64,000 bases of DNA from Talaromyces rugulosus (taxonomy: Eukaryota; Ascomycota; Eurotiomycetes; Eurotiales; Trichocomaceae), in contig NC_049563.1 of NCBI RefSeq assembly GCF_013368755.1, positions 4,712,001 through 4,776,000 on the forward strand, read 5' to 3'. The notes beneath the pieces were generated by a model. That model was not told the origin of the DNA, made no database searches, and was given only the letters and a program-made list of their open reading frames with translations. This document shows, piece after piece, positions 21,313-33,037 of this stretch. The number at the start of each line of letters is the position of its first letter. The stretch's first letter is position 1. The position numbers and the translations under genes are program-made.

Positions 21313-23211
21313 TCATGGAGTGCTGTGGCACCAATGACGATGGTACACCCATGCAGCTTTTTGGCATTCTTTACTGCAGTACTTTGTTCGACGGCAGCGA
21401 CGACACTTTGCAAACTGTCGTTGAAATTGCTCCCACTTGCCGCACTCGTAAAAGGCGCATTGCCGAATTCCGCCTCGGGATTCATCCTTGCGGCATAGAT
21501 TTCGCATAACCACGCACGCCCAGTATTGCATATCCTTTGAATGGTGTCTCACGGTAAATTTCTCAACCAGAGGGAAGATATTGTAGTCGTCGGGAATAAT
21601 GTATTCCTCTTCCTCTTCCTCTTCTTCCATGGGAAGACTGGCGCCCGTCGGGTCGTCTAGCAAGCCCAGCTCGTGCCCGATTTTCAGTTTCGGAACCAGA
21701 TGAGAGCACTGGAAATAAGGACGAAGGTTGCAATACTTGGAAACATAAGCAAGTAGTTGCAGGGCCATAAGCACATCTTCATCGCGGGGCATCGAGGTCA
21801 ACACGCCCTGGGGCGAGTTGTGGTTTCGGAGAAAGGTCGAGTAAGGACTGGGATTCAAGGTAGGAGAGTTTGCGTTTGTCGGTGCGTTCGTAGGTGAGAA
21901 GCCTAACGTGCCTGGGGCTTGCGTATTAGTCGTATTGACAATGCTGCCATCAACAGCCGAGCGGTGTGTGATGTTGAAGGTTTCGGCGTCTTGGGTTCGC
22001 GAGGGATCGGACATTGCCAAGCCACGAGACTCAGAATCATCGAGAATCGATTCTCCGTCGCCTACGTTGTCAATCTCCATGGAATTTTGGACGCCCACGA
22101 TGGGCTCGGCCACATGGCCTGATGGTCCCTCTTCTGCCATCGGGGAATCTTCTCCATTAGCGTCGTCGGATTCACCTGACGCTGACTGGTGATGGCGCAG
22201 CGTCGGGCGCGCCAGACGAACGGCAGGATGTGATGTGTTGCGGGGTTGCGATGGCCCGCCAGGCGTTGTAGGGGAGTCCGGCTGGGAGGTGATGCCAGCA
22301 GATCGGGGAGTGAGGACTTGCATGCTAGGCAGACGAAGACCATCCTGGACCGGTTGCAAGCCAAATCCATCAGTTACATCCATGGTAGGAACGGCAGTGG
22401 CCAGGGGTTGCATTGGCCGAATGCCGGGGGAAGGTTGCTGGTATCGTAAGTCGTGGTATCTAGGGTTGTGAACATCGCGGCCAAACGTTGTTCGCTCGGG
22501 CGGGGACGTCAAAACGACCTGGGGAGCGGGTGTAAGGTCCATAGCAGCCTGGTTCTGGGGTTGATCGTGAGTGTTATGGTTGTGGTTGTGGCGATGATGA
22601 TGGTGGTGATGGTGTTGATGGAGAGGATTGTCATGACTGAAGGGCTGAGGAATCTCAATCGACGGCGGGGGCGCCTGTCGACGCGAGGGCCGTTGGTCCA
22701 TGGCTGCTGAGCGCTCAAAGACCGACGACGATGATGACGAGGCCAGGCCAGCCTGATCTCGGTTCTGCGATAGAGGTTGGATGTGTCGGGACGAAGTCGA
22801 CCGGTCGGCATCGGCACGGGCGCGGACCTTGTCGACGACCTGGACGTAGTTGTCGAGAATGGTCGCAATGACAGGAATCATATCGGCCTCAACAACGCGA
22901 GTGCGCACGGCTTCAGAGCCGCGCACGCCGATGTTGACAACACATTGAAAGGCCAGGCTCCATTTCCACATCTCCATCAGGTCCTTACTCCGGCCCTCCT
23001 TCAGGATGCATACCAATCGCTCGATGCCGCCATCGACGGTCAGGATGTCTCGAATTCGCGCGGATGACGTGGTCAGGTATGCGAGGTGGTTAAGCGAGTT
23101 GATCAGCGGCAGGGTCGATGTGCAGTCGAGCGCTCGTCGGTCGTACAGCGTCGTTGTGATGTTGACGGACGCCTTGTTCACGTTGGGGATGCTGAAGTTG
23201 ACTTCCCTCAT
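21313..23211 (-). CDS. samB: MYND zinc-finger protein SamB (MUB1 homolog)
   Basis: A 632-aa single-exon protein. Aspergillus SamB affects nuclear distribution and conidiophore development. Its yeast relative Mub1 works with the ubiquitin ligase Ubr2 in proteasome-gene regulation. The N-terminus MREVNFSIPNVNKASVNITT and the armadillo-like region through EMWKWSLAFQCVVNIGVRG match the family closely. The middle (about residues 140-470) is low-complexity, with a His tract (HHHHHHHHRHNHNHN) at about 200-215. A Glu run precedes YIIPDDY. The C-terminal MYND finger has CxxC, C..C and H..C ligands in CRRCRRTKYCSKECQKAAW and ends WCHSTP. The start is the ATG at 23211; the upstream in-frame codons lack conservation. 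Confidence 0.92.
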   Translation of the reverse strand: MREVNFSIPNVNKASVNITTTLYDRRALDCTSTLPLINSLNHLAYLTTSSARIRDILTVDGGIERLVCILKEGRSKDLMEMWKWSLAFQCVVNIGVRGSEAVRTRVVEADMIPVIATILDNYVQVVDKVRARADADRSTSSRHIQPLSQNRDQAGLASSSSSSVFERSAAMDQRPSRRQAPPPSIEIPQPFSHDNPLHQHHHHHHHRHNHNHNTHDQPQNQAAMDLTPAPQVVLTSPPERTTFGRDVHNPRYHDLRYQQPSPGIRPMQPLATAVPTMDVTDGFGLQPVQDGLRLPSMQVLTPRSAGITSQPDSPTTPGGPSQPRNTSHPAVRLARPTLRHHQSASGESDDANGEDSPMAEEGPSGHVAEPIVGVQNSMEIDNVGDGESILDDSESRGLAMSDPSRTQDAETFNITHRSAVDGSIVNTTNTQAPGTLGFSPTNAPTNANSPTLNPSPYSTFLRNHNSPQGVLTSMPRDEDVLMALQLLAYVSKYCNLRPYFQCSHLVPKLKIGHELGLLDDPTGASLPMEEEEEEEEYIIPDDYNIFPLVEKFTVRHHSKDMQYWACVVMRNLCRKDESRGGIRQCAFYECGKWEQFQRQFAKCRRCRRTKYCSKECQKAAWVYHRHWCHSTP

Positions 23212-25510
23212 GGTGGCTGGATGTGTGGTGATGATGATGGAAAACGACAAGCAAACAGCGAGGTCACGACGGGAGGGATGGCTGCAGCGAAAGCAAGCCG
23301 AGGGCGAAATGCAGACGAGATGAAAAGAGGCCTCCAAGGTTCTTCTTTCTTCTCTTTCGAAACTGGGATTTTGCCGCCCCCTGAGCGATCCGACGGTGAA
23401 ACGGCCAGCAAGACAAACAGCACGAAGAAAAAACAGCCGCTAGGATGAGAAACGGAAACAATCAAGGTGATAAATCATCAATAAATAAAAATAAAAAGGC
23501 GTAATGATGCTGGGTGGAGGAGAGGAGCGGAGGGGAGGGGGGAGGAGGAAGATGAGGAGTAAGAGCGAGAGATGCAGAGGAGAAGCGAAGGGGAAGAATG
23601 GAGCGAATCAGCCGGGCTCGGCGAAGGCGACGGGAAACGGCTCAAGTAAGCAAAAAGCACTTCCCGCCCGACAAGAATTATGATGATGGTAATGATAATA
23701 ACAGAAACAGATTCTTTTCTTTTTTTCAATAGCGTGCCAAAGTATGGATGAAAATTGTTTTGAAGGATGACGCCGGCGGAGACGGGCAAAGAGACGACAA
23801 GATCAGATGGCGCTTCTCTTTTTTTTTTGCTGGGAGTCGGGCCGCGATGAGGAGGCGACAGCGAGCCCAGACTTGCCTAGTATGATGCTACTAATAATTA
23901 CTACTTGCGTAAGTTGTTGTTAAACTTGTGATAACTAAGTGCTTGGCATTTGCTAGTCGCCTTGAATTATTGCTATTCAATGTTATGCGCCCGGCGGTGT
24001 GCTCGGTGAATGGCCGGGCCAACTGCATGCGCCCCGGGGATTTATTTATTTATTCTTGGACATGGATGGATATTACGGCTATTGTCGATACCATCCCGAT
24101 TATTTATTCTTTTTTTTTTTTTTATTGTCTTGTTTCAAAAAAATTGTGCTGATTCTTGTGAGAAAAAATCTCCGCAGCGATCGGTGTGGCAAACACCAAG
24201 GCCAGCAGCCCCTCTTCGCGCCCCCTCATTTTCAAGTCACTCGACCAGATCGATGGTAATACTAATAATCCCTGTCCGATGGATGGATGACGATTTCTTT
24301 TTTTTTTTGGCATTGCTATTACTTTAGTTCGTCAGATATTATATGCTTGTCTTGATCACAATCTAGTTTAGAGACTGGTCCTCAGACTCCTCACTGGCCG
24401 ATGCGGTCGTGATCAGCATGCTATGTTACATGCAAGGATACTACGAGGATAACAAGTATTGGTGGCTGTATGTACTCTGTAGTTAATCGCCAGTGCCAGG
24501 AATAGATTTAAATGTATATGTATGATCGGCAGTCACCCGACAGGCTGCTGGCATTACACAGGCAAGCCCATAGATGTCGTCAAACCCCAAAGTCTCACAG
24601 TGCAGTTTCAGAATATGCAGACGAAAAAAAAAAGATGCGACGAACAAGATGCTAAGAATAGGCCCGAGACGCGATTGCGTTGATAGCAATGCGAACTCCA
24701 TGCAGGCTGTCACAGAGTTCGTGGTGATGAGCGCGCTGAGTGGCTGGGCCCAAGGGCTATTAATAGAAGCGGCGCCAATCTCCCCGGTCCGCCCACCTTA
24801 AATCTTTAAAAATTCTTGTTTGTACAGGGATTCTTTTATTTATAGACTTTACATTCAAAATAAATATGTATACCTATTAGCCAGTTATATTAGGTACCGC
24901 GCTCTTACAAATAGTGTACATTAGTTGTATATAAATAGTATTTTAGCTGATCCTAAAAGATACAGTCGAGTTGGTCTAAATATACATTGGTAAAATCGAC
25001 TACAGATGTCAATTTATTTGGCATGCATGGAAATCAACTGATGGTGTCCATATTATTATTATAATGTTTATATGTAGCGTACATGCCCAGCCTATATAAA
25101 CGATGTATTGACTACGACGGACTACCAATGATATTTACATGTACGCAATTAATTATCGGCTATGAACCATTCTACATGTAGTAATAAGTAATATTATTCT
25201 CCAGTATCAGTTAAATTTAATTCCTTTATTGGCTAATATCAATGTCCCTGCCCATATGAAGCGTTTCCACCAATACCGCTACGCACTCCGAACTAAACCC
25301 CGTCGCCAGAACAGCCCCTAGCCCACGCGAGCATCGGGTCGCCAGAATTTCAAAGTGTTTCAAGAAGAAATAAAACGTGGCAGAATAATCCATCGGCCAA
25401 GACAAAGAAATAGGTGGCGGTGGTAAAGAATAAAACAAAATAAACCCGAGCGCGGAGGAAATTTTGCATGAGCCTACAACACACAGCACATCCCAGGGGA
25501 ATTAACAGCA
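23212..25510. other. Long gene-free region upstream of samB
   Basis: 2.3 kb. The first part is pyrimidine/purine-skewed, as in a long fungal promoter and 5' UTR of samB (23212 to about 23900). The rest is AT-rich, with T runs near 24110 and 24300. Reading frames are short and not credible. Nothing transposon-like was recognised. Confidence 0.5.
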
Positions 25511-27185
25511 TCATGAGAACCCTCCATGACCCCAACACTCCCCCAAGCGAGATTTCTCAAATTCCGGTACTGCCCATTTCTTTATCCACTCGCATTTTAG
25601 AATATCCTGCGCAGTTAACCGCATTTCCGACTCAAAAGACAGCATCGACCGCGACATATTCATAACAGCAGCTTTTTCTTCTACGTCAAAACCTGGGATT
25701 CCAGCCTGCTGTCGTGGGAGTTGGATGTGCTTTTCAAAGCGATCTTTCCAAGACCTCACCTGTCGACCTTGATTTGGGTTTCCACTTTCATCGAAATATT
25801 TGTGGCGCGCCGCCCATTTCTCCCACCACCGTAAGGGTAATTTCCCTCGAGTATCAACCTGCTCGGCTGTGATATCGTCCGGCGTAGCAAGTATGTCCTC
25901 AAATAAGGGGCGCTGTCCGAGTATTATCCATATGGAACATGCGAGTGTCCAGATGTCAGCTGAAAATGAAAGGCCACATTCTGGCTCAAATCGGGCTTCG
26001 GGCGGCACAAAGGACATAGGGGCGTGCGAGCCATATCGGTATTCTGTAGAGGGTATGTATGCCTCTCCAAAATCACCGAGCAAGATTCTAGATTCTGGAA
26101 GAGAGAATTCCTCTGAAGCTTTTCCAAGCCAAATAGGTGGGACGACGCTAGATGGAACGCCAGACTCAAGGGGCTGACCATCAAACCGAGTAACTGGTTC
26201 TGACGCGGGCGAACCGTGTTTTTCGTATAACTCCTCAATTGAGAGCTGATCGAAATTAGCTGGAAGACATAGAAGAATATTGCCGATGTGAAGGTCTGAT
26301 GTAGTTGTTTTATAAGCATAATAATGGCTGTAAAGCTATAAAGAATGATGACTAACCTCCATGGACAACTCCATTACTGTGGATGTACTCGGCGGCTAGC
26401 AAAAGTTGCACAATAAGAGAGCGAGCTGTCGTGGCCTGAAAGATGCGTTTGTACGACCCTTCCCTCGCACTAGAGATACTGCACATTGCTAGGGTTGTCA
26501 CATAGCAAGGGTGGGTGCCATTAGGGCCATGGAGGACGAATCTATCTTTGATAGAGGGTATCATTGTCCCCCCCGGGTGATCAAGTGGAGAAGATTGGTT
26601 GAGATAATTGAGGACATCAATCTCTCGATCGTTTGAATCCGCCGTTCCAACTTTGACTGCTACGTATGTATTAGACTGGTAGTCCCGGCAGAGCCAAGTG
26701 GTTGAATAGGCTCCGTAGCCTAGCTTGTGGACCACCCGGTATCGGGATTGAAGAATATCTCCTATCAGAATAGGGTGATATCCACCAGGCTGGTATTTTT
26801 GAAGTCTCTCGACTTCTTCTATCGGTACATATTTGAAGGGGAGCGGACCAGAGTCAGCACCAGAAGAGAAGTTCTTGAACGCCATGAATGGATTGCATGC
26901 GAGTCCACCAACGGAAGTTTTCCAAGAACAAGGATAGCGGAGCAATGAGGAAGATGTGTAGTGAATGAACGTCTGTTGACGCGCCCAAAGTGCATTTTGT
27001 GACCTGATCACAAAGGCCATTACCGGACGATTTGAGTTAAGAAAATTACTGGGCCGATTAATTATGCCCGCCACAAGGCCATCCTTTGAAAACGATAGTT
27101 TGCCTGTAGCTTGACGTGTTGGGTGCTTCAAATGTTGGTAGGTGATAAGTTGAAGTCTAGAGCGCACGGATGCTAGGGACATCAT
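25511..27185 (-). CDS. SRPK-type serine/threonine protein kinase
   Basis: A 537-aa kinase in two exons (27185-26357 and 26295-25511). Kinase signatures in order: glycine loop LGYGAYSTTWL, beta-3 lysine in VAVKVG, catalytic loop VVHGDLHIGN (restored across the 61-bp intron), DFG in LLGDFGEAY, and a PPEAR motif in place of APE. The start of the kinase region, YHPILIGDILQSRYRVVHKLG, is diagnostic of the SR-protein-kinase (SRPK) family. Fungi often hold expanded, divergent copies of this family. The first 120 residues are Arg/Ser-rich without acids and might be a mitochondrial-type leader, or the true start may be the later Met of MAFKNFSSGADSG. Substrate unknown. Confidence 0.82.
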
Positions 27186-27555
27186 GGAATGTTTCAGCGG
27201 AGCAACACAACTTCCACTAGATGACCCAAAATTACTGGAGAGGAAAACTCGGGCAACTATACATTCAACACCCTATTTGGAAATTGAACTCTTCCTACAA
27301 TTAGTTCTAGTGAGACTATCTCTGAAATATACATGCAGCACGTAGCCCCGCTATATCTATATATAGAGATCGCTCATCATCCTAAAATACTATTTGTGCG
27401 CTTCATGATGTTATATCACCTATTTCCCGGGATTGGATCCCCTTCGAATCATTCTGGTAATGAGTACATGTAATGTTGGTCTCTAGTAAAAGTAACCCAA
27501 ATAGCTTATTAATGAATACAACGCTAAGTACATGTACTGCCTTTATTGACTAAGA
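27186..27555. other. Intergenic gap
   Basis: AT-rich region upstream of the kinase gene and downstream of the SDR gene. No gene. Confidence 0.5.
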
Positions 27556-28636
27556 TCAATATCCCTTCAGGCCGTCTAGTATGCCCTGCACATCCGCAAA
27601 CCTCAACTCGGCCATAGTCTCTTGCCACAACCTCTTAGTTATCTGCTGTCCTTCCGGAGTGTACAGTACTCCTACAAATCTGATTTAATTAGCGAGTGTT
27701 ATCTAAGAAATCGAGTCCGCCAACTTACGGACTAATCTCCCAACTCATAATATAACTCCCATGCGACTCCTTCCCCTTGAGCACTACAGCGTCAACATAC
27801 GTCGAAGCACCGACCTTTAACGACCGTGCAGTAACATTCTTCCACACTGCCATGAGCACCGACACCACAGGCGACAAATCGCGCGACAAGCTCGTGCCGT
27901 TGACGAAACCCGGGTCAACGAGATTGACAACGACGTCATCTGCTGATACATACTCGTCCAATTTCCAGAGAAACATCATCCCTAGCAGTTTCGACGTGTT
28001 GTATTGATCCAAAATATCAAAATTTTTGGGGTCGTCGAATGAGGATAGCAGGGGCGAGGCCGTTCGACTGCGGAATTTGGACTGGAAGGCAAGGCCTGAG
28101 CCGACGATTGATATCCGACCGGGCTGCTGTGGTGTGGATTTTTGTTTGAGAATCGGGAGGAGGAGGATACAGAGCAGTACTGCTGAGATGTAATTGACTT
28201 GGATGGTTTCTTCGTGGCCGGTATTGGGGTCCAACTCGAGCTTTGTTTTTCGCACGCCGGCGTTTAGAATAGCAATGTCTACATGGTCAAGCTGTTTAAT
28301 CTGCCCAGCAAAGGCTTGGATAGAGCTGTAAGACGACATATCCAATTGAAACACATCAATAGTCGCCTGGGGGTACTTGGCTCGGAGGGCGTTGGCAGCT
28401 GCTTCACCCTTTGCCACAGAACGGACAGCGATGATCAAGCGCGACAAGCTCAAAGAAAGGAGCTGATCCGAAGCCTCGAGCCCGAGACCTTGGTTTGCGC
28501 CAGTCACAATGGCGACTTTTCCAGCAAGACTGGTGTCTTTTGGAGGCCATGTGGGCTTGCTTCGGAATTGATTCTTGAAGAAGATGTGTGGGAAGAAGGG
28601 AGAGGAGATGGGCTGCATGTCTTTGGAGAGACCCAT
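27556..28636 (-). CDS. Short-chain dehydrogenase/reductase
   Basis: A 343-aa NAD(P)-dependent SDR. It has the cofactor motif TGANQGLG, an LNAG element, an N-x-x-S segment (VNYISAVLL) and the catalytic YNTSK (Tyr and Lys). The layout resembles fungal retinol-dehydrogenase/WWOX-like SDRs, whose substrates are mostly unknown. Two exons (28636-27729 and 27679-27556) join to give WEISPFVGVLYTPEGQQ, a typical SDR tail. It shares a 329-bp promoter with the divergent transcription-factor gene at 28966, which could control it. Confidence 0.85.
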
Positions 28637-28965
28637 GATGACTTTTCGTTACTTGCAAACTTTTATATTTGGGAGAATACAGGGACATGTTGGACACTCT
28701 TCTTATACTTTTCATCTTCCAGCTCATGTCTTCAAGATTGGTTAGGGTTAGGGTTGGCTAAACCCAAAACGGCAAACAATTGAAAGTCTTGGCGCGAAGC
28801 AACTCCGTTTCCGCTCCCCGTTGCGATGATGCCAATTCCATCTTCAATAATATCATCATTAATCAGGATCCGTTGCCTTCTCTACTCGTCTCATGAAACA
28901 CAGCTGGCTGCGGAGATTATCCACACCGGCGCCAGCCTCATCGATGCGAAGACGCAGCCGCAAGG
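28637..28965. promoter_or_regulatory. Shared divergent promoter (SDR / transcription factor)
   Basis: A 329-bp region between two divergent starts. It contains two TTAGGG units at 28742-28753. Co-regulation of both genes is inferred from geometry only. Confidence 0.5.
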
Positions 28966-30514
28966 ATGCCTAATAAAAGTGGACATGGTAAGTTTGCTAA
29001 AAACCTTTGATTTGAGGAGGTCCTCACCGTGGACCACTAGCGAGTCTTCCTTTTATTGTATCAACAAACAAGCAAAAAGCAGACGAAGAAACGCGGAAGC
29101 TAATCAGGAGCCATGTCATGCGCGGCAAGAACCGAGTCAAGTCTCGCAGAAAACAGCATGCGGACAAACCAAAGGCGGAGCCGTCGGTAGTTAATCATCC
29201 TATCTGGGATTCAAGCATTCCTAGACTGTTGTGTTCGAAATTCGCCGCTATTCGGTTTGCCGATGCCGTGGAGCCGGCCCTTATTGCAGACGCGGTGCTA
29301 TGTGAATACTGTCATTTACTTCCTTTTTCTAGTCCGGCACTAACGTAAACCTCAAGTTTCATCCATGTTTTCCAAGGCGATGTTTCTGGTAGATCAGTGC
29401 ATCATCTCCAAAACATCTGGGACGGCACAAACTTGGTTTCCACCCATGCTCTTCGATGCAGCCTATCTGCATGCTGTTTGCTTTACCATACAGGCCTACT
29501 TTGACGGGTGTTTTACGCGGACTCGAAGTGTCGAAGAGCAGCGAAGGGACTATGTTCATTATGCAAAGGCCGTGAGGATCCTCCAGGAGCGACTTGAGGC
29601 TGGTGATGACCGTGAGAGGCTGTCGGACTCGACTATCATGACGGTATTGGCTTTATCGGGTCACGCATATACGACAGGGGATTATGAATCGGCAGATAAT
29701 CATAGCAGAGGGCTATTGAAGCTCGTTGGTATGAGAGGTGTAGGTGCATTTTTGCAGAACACAAAACTATTAATTGAAATCATACGGTATGTTCTCACCA
29801 ATCACCTGCAGACACTGGTTGACGAAATAAATTTATAGTTGCGATTTGGGCATGGCAGTCGACGGAGGCTCAAAACCAGTGTTGTTTACCCACGACAGTG
29901 TTCCATGGCCATTAATGCTGGATTCAGCTTCTCCCAGAACTTTTCTGAATAAGCTTGATCCCGAATTAGCTGCTACATGGACAGCAATGTCATGTTTCTG
30001 CTCTCTCCTTAACGAAGCTGCAGATAACGAAGAGAAAAAGATAACAGAAGAAATATTTTTGCACAGCATGGGCTCCGTAATGTATCGTCTCCTCCACCAA
30101 CGTTTTCAAAAGGGCAGCTATGACGAAACGGTGCGTTTGGGCTTGTTGGCTTTTGCGTCGCCGATATTTCTCCATTGGAATAGAGAAGAGTTTCCTAGCC
30201 ATCAGTTTACTTGTTCGTACCGAGAAGCTCTGGCTATGTTTTACTCTACGGGACCTGATATTGAAAGGCATGAACATGTTTGGCTTTTAATGGTTGGCGC
30301 TTTGTGCATGGCCCATGAGCAGCAGCCAGATGACATTGCATGGCTTGGCCCATGGCTACGCACGAGTGCTGAGCTGAATGGGGTGTCTAGTTGGGATGAT
30401 ATGCGGGATTTGCTTGGGTCACTTTTGTGGGTTGGGGTGGTATATGACAAGACGGGTAAAGAGGTGTTTGATTTGGTCTGCCAACATAATCATCAATGTA
30501 GGGAAAAGAAATAA
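28966..30514 (+). CDS. Fungal-specific transcription factor-like protein without a zinc cluster
   Basis: A 462-aa protein in four exons (28966-28987, 29041-29301, 29357-29786, 29839-30514), all joining in phase. The start MPNKSGH is followed by LPFIVSTN and then DEETRKLIRSHVMRGKNR. This pattern opens many ascomycete proteins of the Fungal_trans_2 type in place of a Zn2Cys6 finger. The rest is helical, with PPMLFDAAYLHAVCFTIQAY and a long C-terminal domain. The second intron uses CTAAC/AAG, with the branch site 14 nt upstream of the acceptor. It probably regulates transcription or is a derived relative that no longer binds DNA. It is divergent from the SDR gene. Confidence 0.78.
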
Positions 30515-31666
30515 TTTAAATATTATTAAATAATAGTAATACTACAGTTAAAGACAATGCTCAGAACGATGAGTAAGCGACGCCATCAAAGGATTAAGCT
30601 TATAACCTTTATTCCTTTGGACCTGACTATGCCAGACCCAACTTCCCACAATTGGATATGACCAGCATATACCGCTCCTCCCTGTATGTACAGACCTCCG
30701 ACTAACCGCATTGGGGCTCCTGGAAAGTCATCACGGTGCGTCGTGCAGCGGTGTTCCAGAAGCGCAGCAGAACAAGATATCACCGGCAGTGGGCCCATTG
30801 TTGCATAGTAGCCAATAGTGTTGCGGTATGCCCCACTGATGCACGCTGCAGCCACTCATGGATGCTCGCTAGGCCAACTTGTCCAGATACAGTTTAGGGT
30901 GGCTCTCCACGGCCCCACTGAGCGCCTTCGCAGCGCCTGTCACGGACCACCCGGGCCCCGCCAATGCACTGCTGCTCCACAATTGCCAGCCAATAGAAAT
31001 GCACTCTCCCTAGTTTGGTAGTCCGTCAACAGTCTCTGATTGGCTGTCGGCCGATAACGTAGCCAATAGCATGACGGGCAGCACGGGCAGCCCCACCGCA
31101 TGACGGGCGAGTCATGGCCCGCCCGAGTCGCGGAGAATGGCCCCTGATTGCATTGCGCCCCAGAGTACTACTTAGTACTTGCTGTATTAACGTTGGCAGT
31201 TACTAACACGTCTCCTCTTTTCCTGCCCCCGAACCGCATCCCGCCCAGCTTGCACCAGCTGAAAAGCCTCGCTTTGCTTTTTTGTATACCTACATGCATG
31301 CAATGAGGGTTTTCTCGTAATTATTTATTTGCTAGTTCCTATAACAATCAATTGTACTTGTCCGAACACCCTGTCGAGTGGCCCAGAACCACCACCGTGG
31401 CAGCCCGGCCCCCTCATTGGCCAGCCCCTGCTCACTAAGCAGAATCCTGATCACTCGGTCGCTTCCGCAGGCCCAAACTCCACCGTTCTCCTCACCCTTC
31501 CACTCCTCCAACCGCCTCCTGTGCTCTGCTCTGCCTGCCTCTGCTTCTGTTTCGACCTCGACGACTTTCGTTCTCCCCAATCGCCGCTTCGCTCTCGAGC
31601 AATTGGCTTTTCCTTTCCCCCCCGGGTTGACGCTTCACGGTACACGCTCTCTACCTTGAATAAGCC
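30515..31666. promoter_or_regulatory. Upstream region of sfaD with CCAAT boxes
   Basis: 1.15 kb. The exact octamer GCCAATAG occurs three times in one orientation (30811-30818, 30989-30996, 31062-31069), with further CCAAT/ATTGG motifs at 30961 and 31040. These fit binding sites of the CCAAT complex (AnCF/Hap). The last 300 bp are C/T-rich, as in fungal leaders. Confidence 0.5.
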
Positions 31667-33037
31667 ATGGCGGCCGATATGAGCGGCGAGCAGATGCAGG
31701 CCAAAATCACCGCGGCCAGACGCGAGGCCGAGGGCTTGAAGGACAAAATCAAGCGCAGGAAAGATGAGCTCGCTGACACAACCCGTAAGGCCTCCTGATG
31801 TGATGATGCCCGTGGCGAGCCTCGTCGCTGTTGTCGCCTTCCCTCTCCTGAATCGACAAACCCGTCGCGGCGCTGTGTCCCGGCCCCAGCCTTGTGGTAG
31901 AGAAAAAGCTAACGTGATTTTTTCCCCAATAGTACAGCAAGTGGCTGTGAATAATACCGACGCTCTTCCCCGCATTGGTATGCGCCCGCGACGCACATTA
32001 AAAGGCCATTTGGCCAAGATCTACGCCATGCACTGGTCGACCGACCGCCGACATCTCGTTTCGGCTTCGCAAGACGGAAAGCTCATCATCTGGGATGCCT
32101 ACACCACCAACAAAGTCCACGCGATCCCCCTGCGTTCGTCGTGGGTCATGACCTGCGCATACGCCCCCAGCGGTAACTACGTTGCTTGCGGTGGTCTCGA
32201 CAACATTTGTTCCATTTATAACCTCTCTGCCCGAGAAGGTCCTACTCGCGTGGCGCGCGAACTCTCTGGGCATTCGGGTTATCTTTCTTGCTGCCGATTT
32301 ATTAACGACCGTCGCATCATCACTTCGTCCGGAGATATGACCTGTATGCTCTGGGACATCGAGTCCGGTTCCAAGGTGACCGAGTTTGCCGACCACCTCG
32401 GCGACGTCATGTCCATTAGCATCAACCCGACCAACCAGAACGTCTTTGTGTCTGGTGCCTGCGATGCATTTGCCAAGCTTTGGGATATCCGTACTGGCAA
32501 GGCCGTGCAGACGTTTGCCGGCCACGAGTCCGACATTAACGCCATCCAATTCTTCCCCGACGGCAACGCCTTTGGTACCGGCTCAGACGATACCTCGTGT
32601 CGCTTATTCGATATTCGCGCTGACCGCGAACTGAACACTTACCAGGTATTTTCTCATCTCGTCCAATTCGTCAATTGTGCGATGCTAACCAGCTTATCAA
32701 ATAGAGCGACCAAGTTCTCTGTGGAATCACCTCGGTCGCATTCTCCGTTTCTGGACGACTCTTGTTTGCAGGTTACGACGACTTTGAATGCAAGGTATGA
32801 ACTGCCTCTAGAAATCTTGGCTGCAACCTTTTCGCTAACTATTCCAGGTTTGGGACGTTCTTCGTGGTGACAAGGTCGGATCTTTGAGCGGTCACGAAAA
32901 CCGGGTCAGCTGCCTGGGTGTCAGTAATGACGGTATCAGTTTGTGTACTGGCTCATGGGATTCTTTGGTACGTATCGCAATCACTTTTATTTGAAACAAT
33001 GCTGATACTCTCACAGCTCAAGGTCTGGGCCTGGTAA
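31667..33037 (+). CDS. sfaD: Heterotrimeric G-protein beta subunit SfaD
   Basis: A 353-aa seven-blade WD40 propeller with an N-terminal helix ([20 protein letters not shown]) that binds the gamma subunit. In Aspergillus SfaD with GpgA signals vegetative growth and represses sporulation. Repeats are visible through their WD ends: [45 protein letters not shown] and the final LKVWAW. Exons are 31667-31784, 31933-32645, 32705-32794, 32848-32967 and 33017-33037, all in phase. The first intron is 148 bp and the others 50-60 bp. The length equals the family norm. The phosducin-like partner PhnA is the next conserved gene on the same strand. Confidence 0.96.

Noticed and set aside
23086..23465. Frames over the samB 5' region on both strands
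   Set aside because: Overlap the samB start and leader, with no conserved content.
29041..29194. Apparent frameshift in the transcription-factor gene around 29100
   Set aside because: The frame with NKQAKSRRRNAE is wrong; using the 28988-29040 intron, the correct frame reads DEETRKLIRSHVMRGKNR without interruption.
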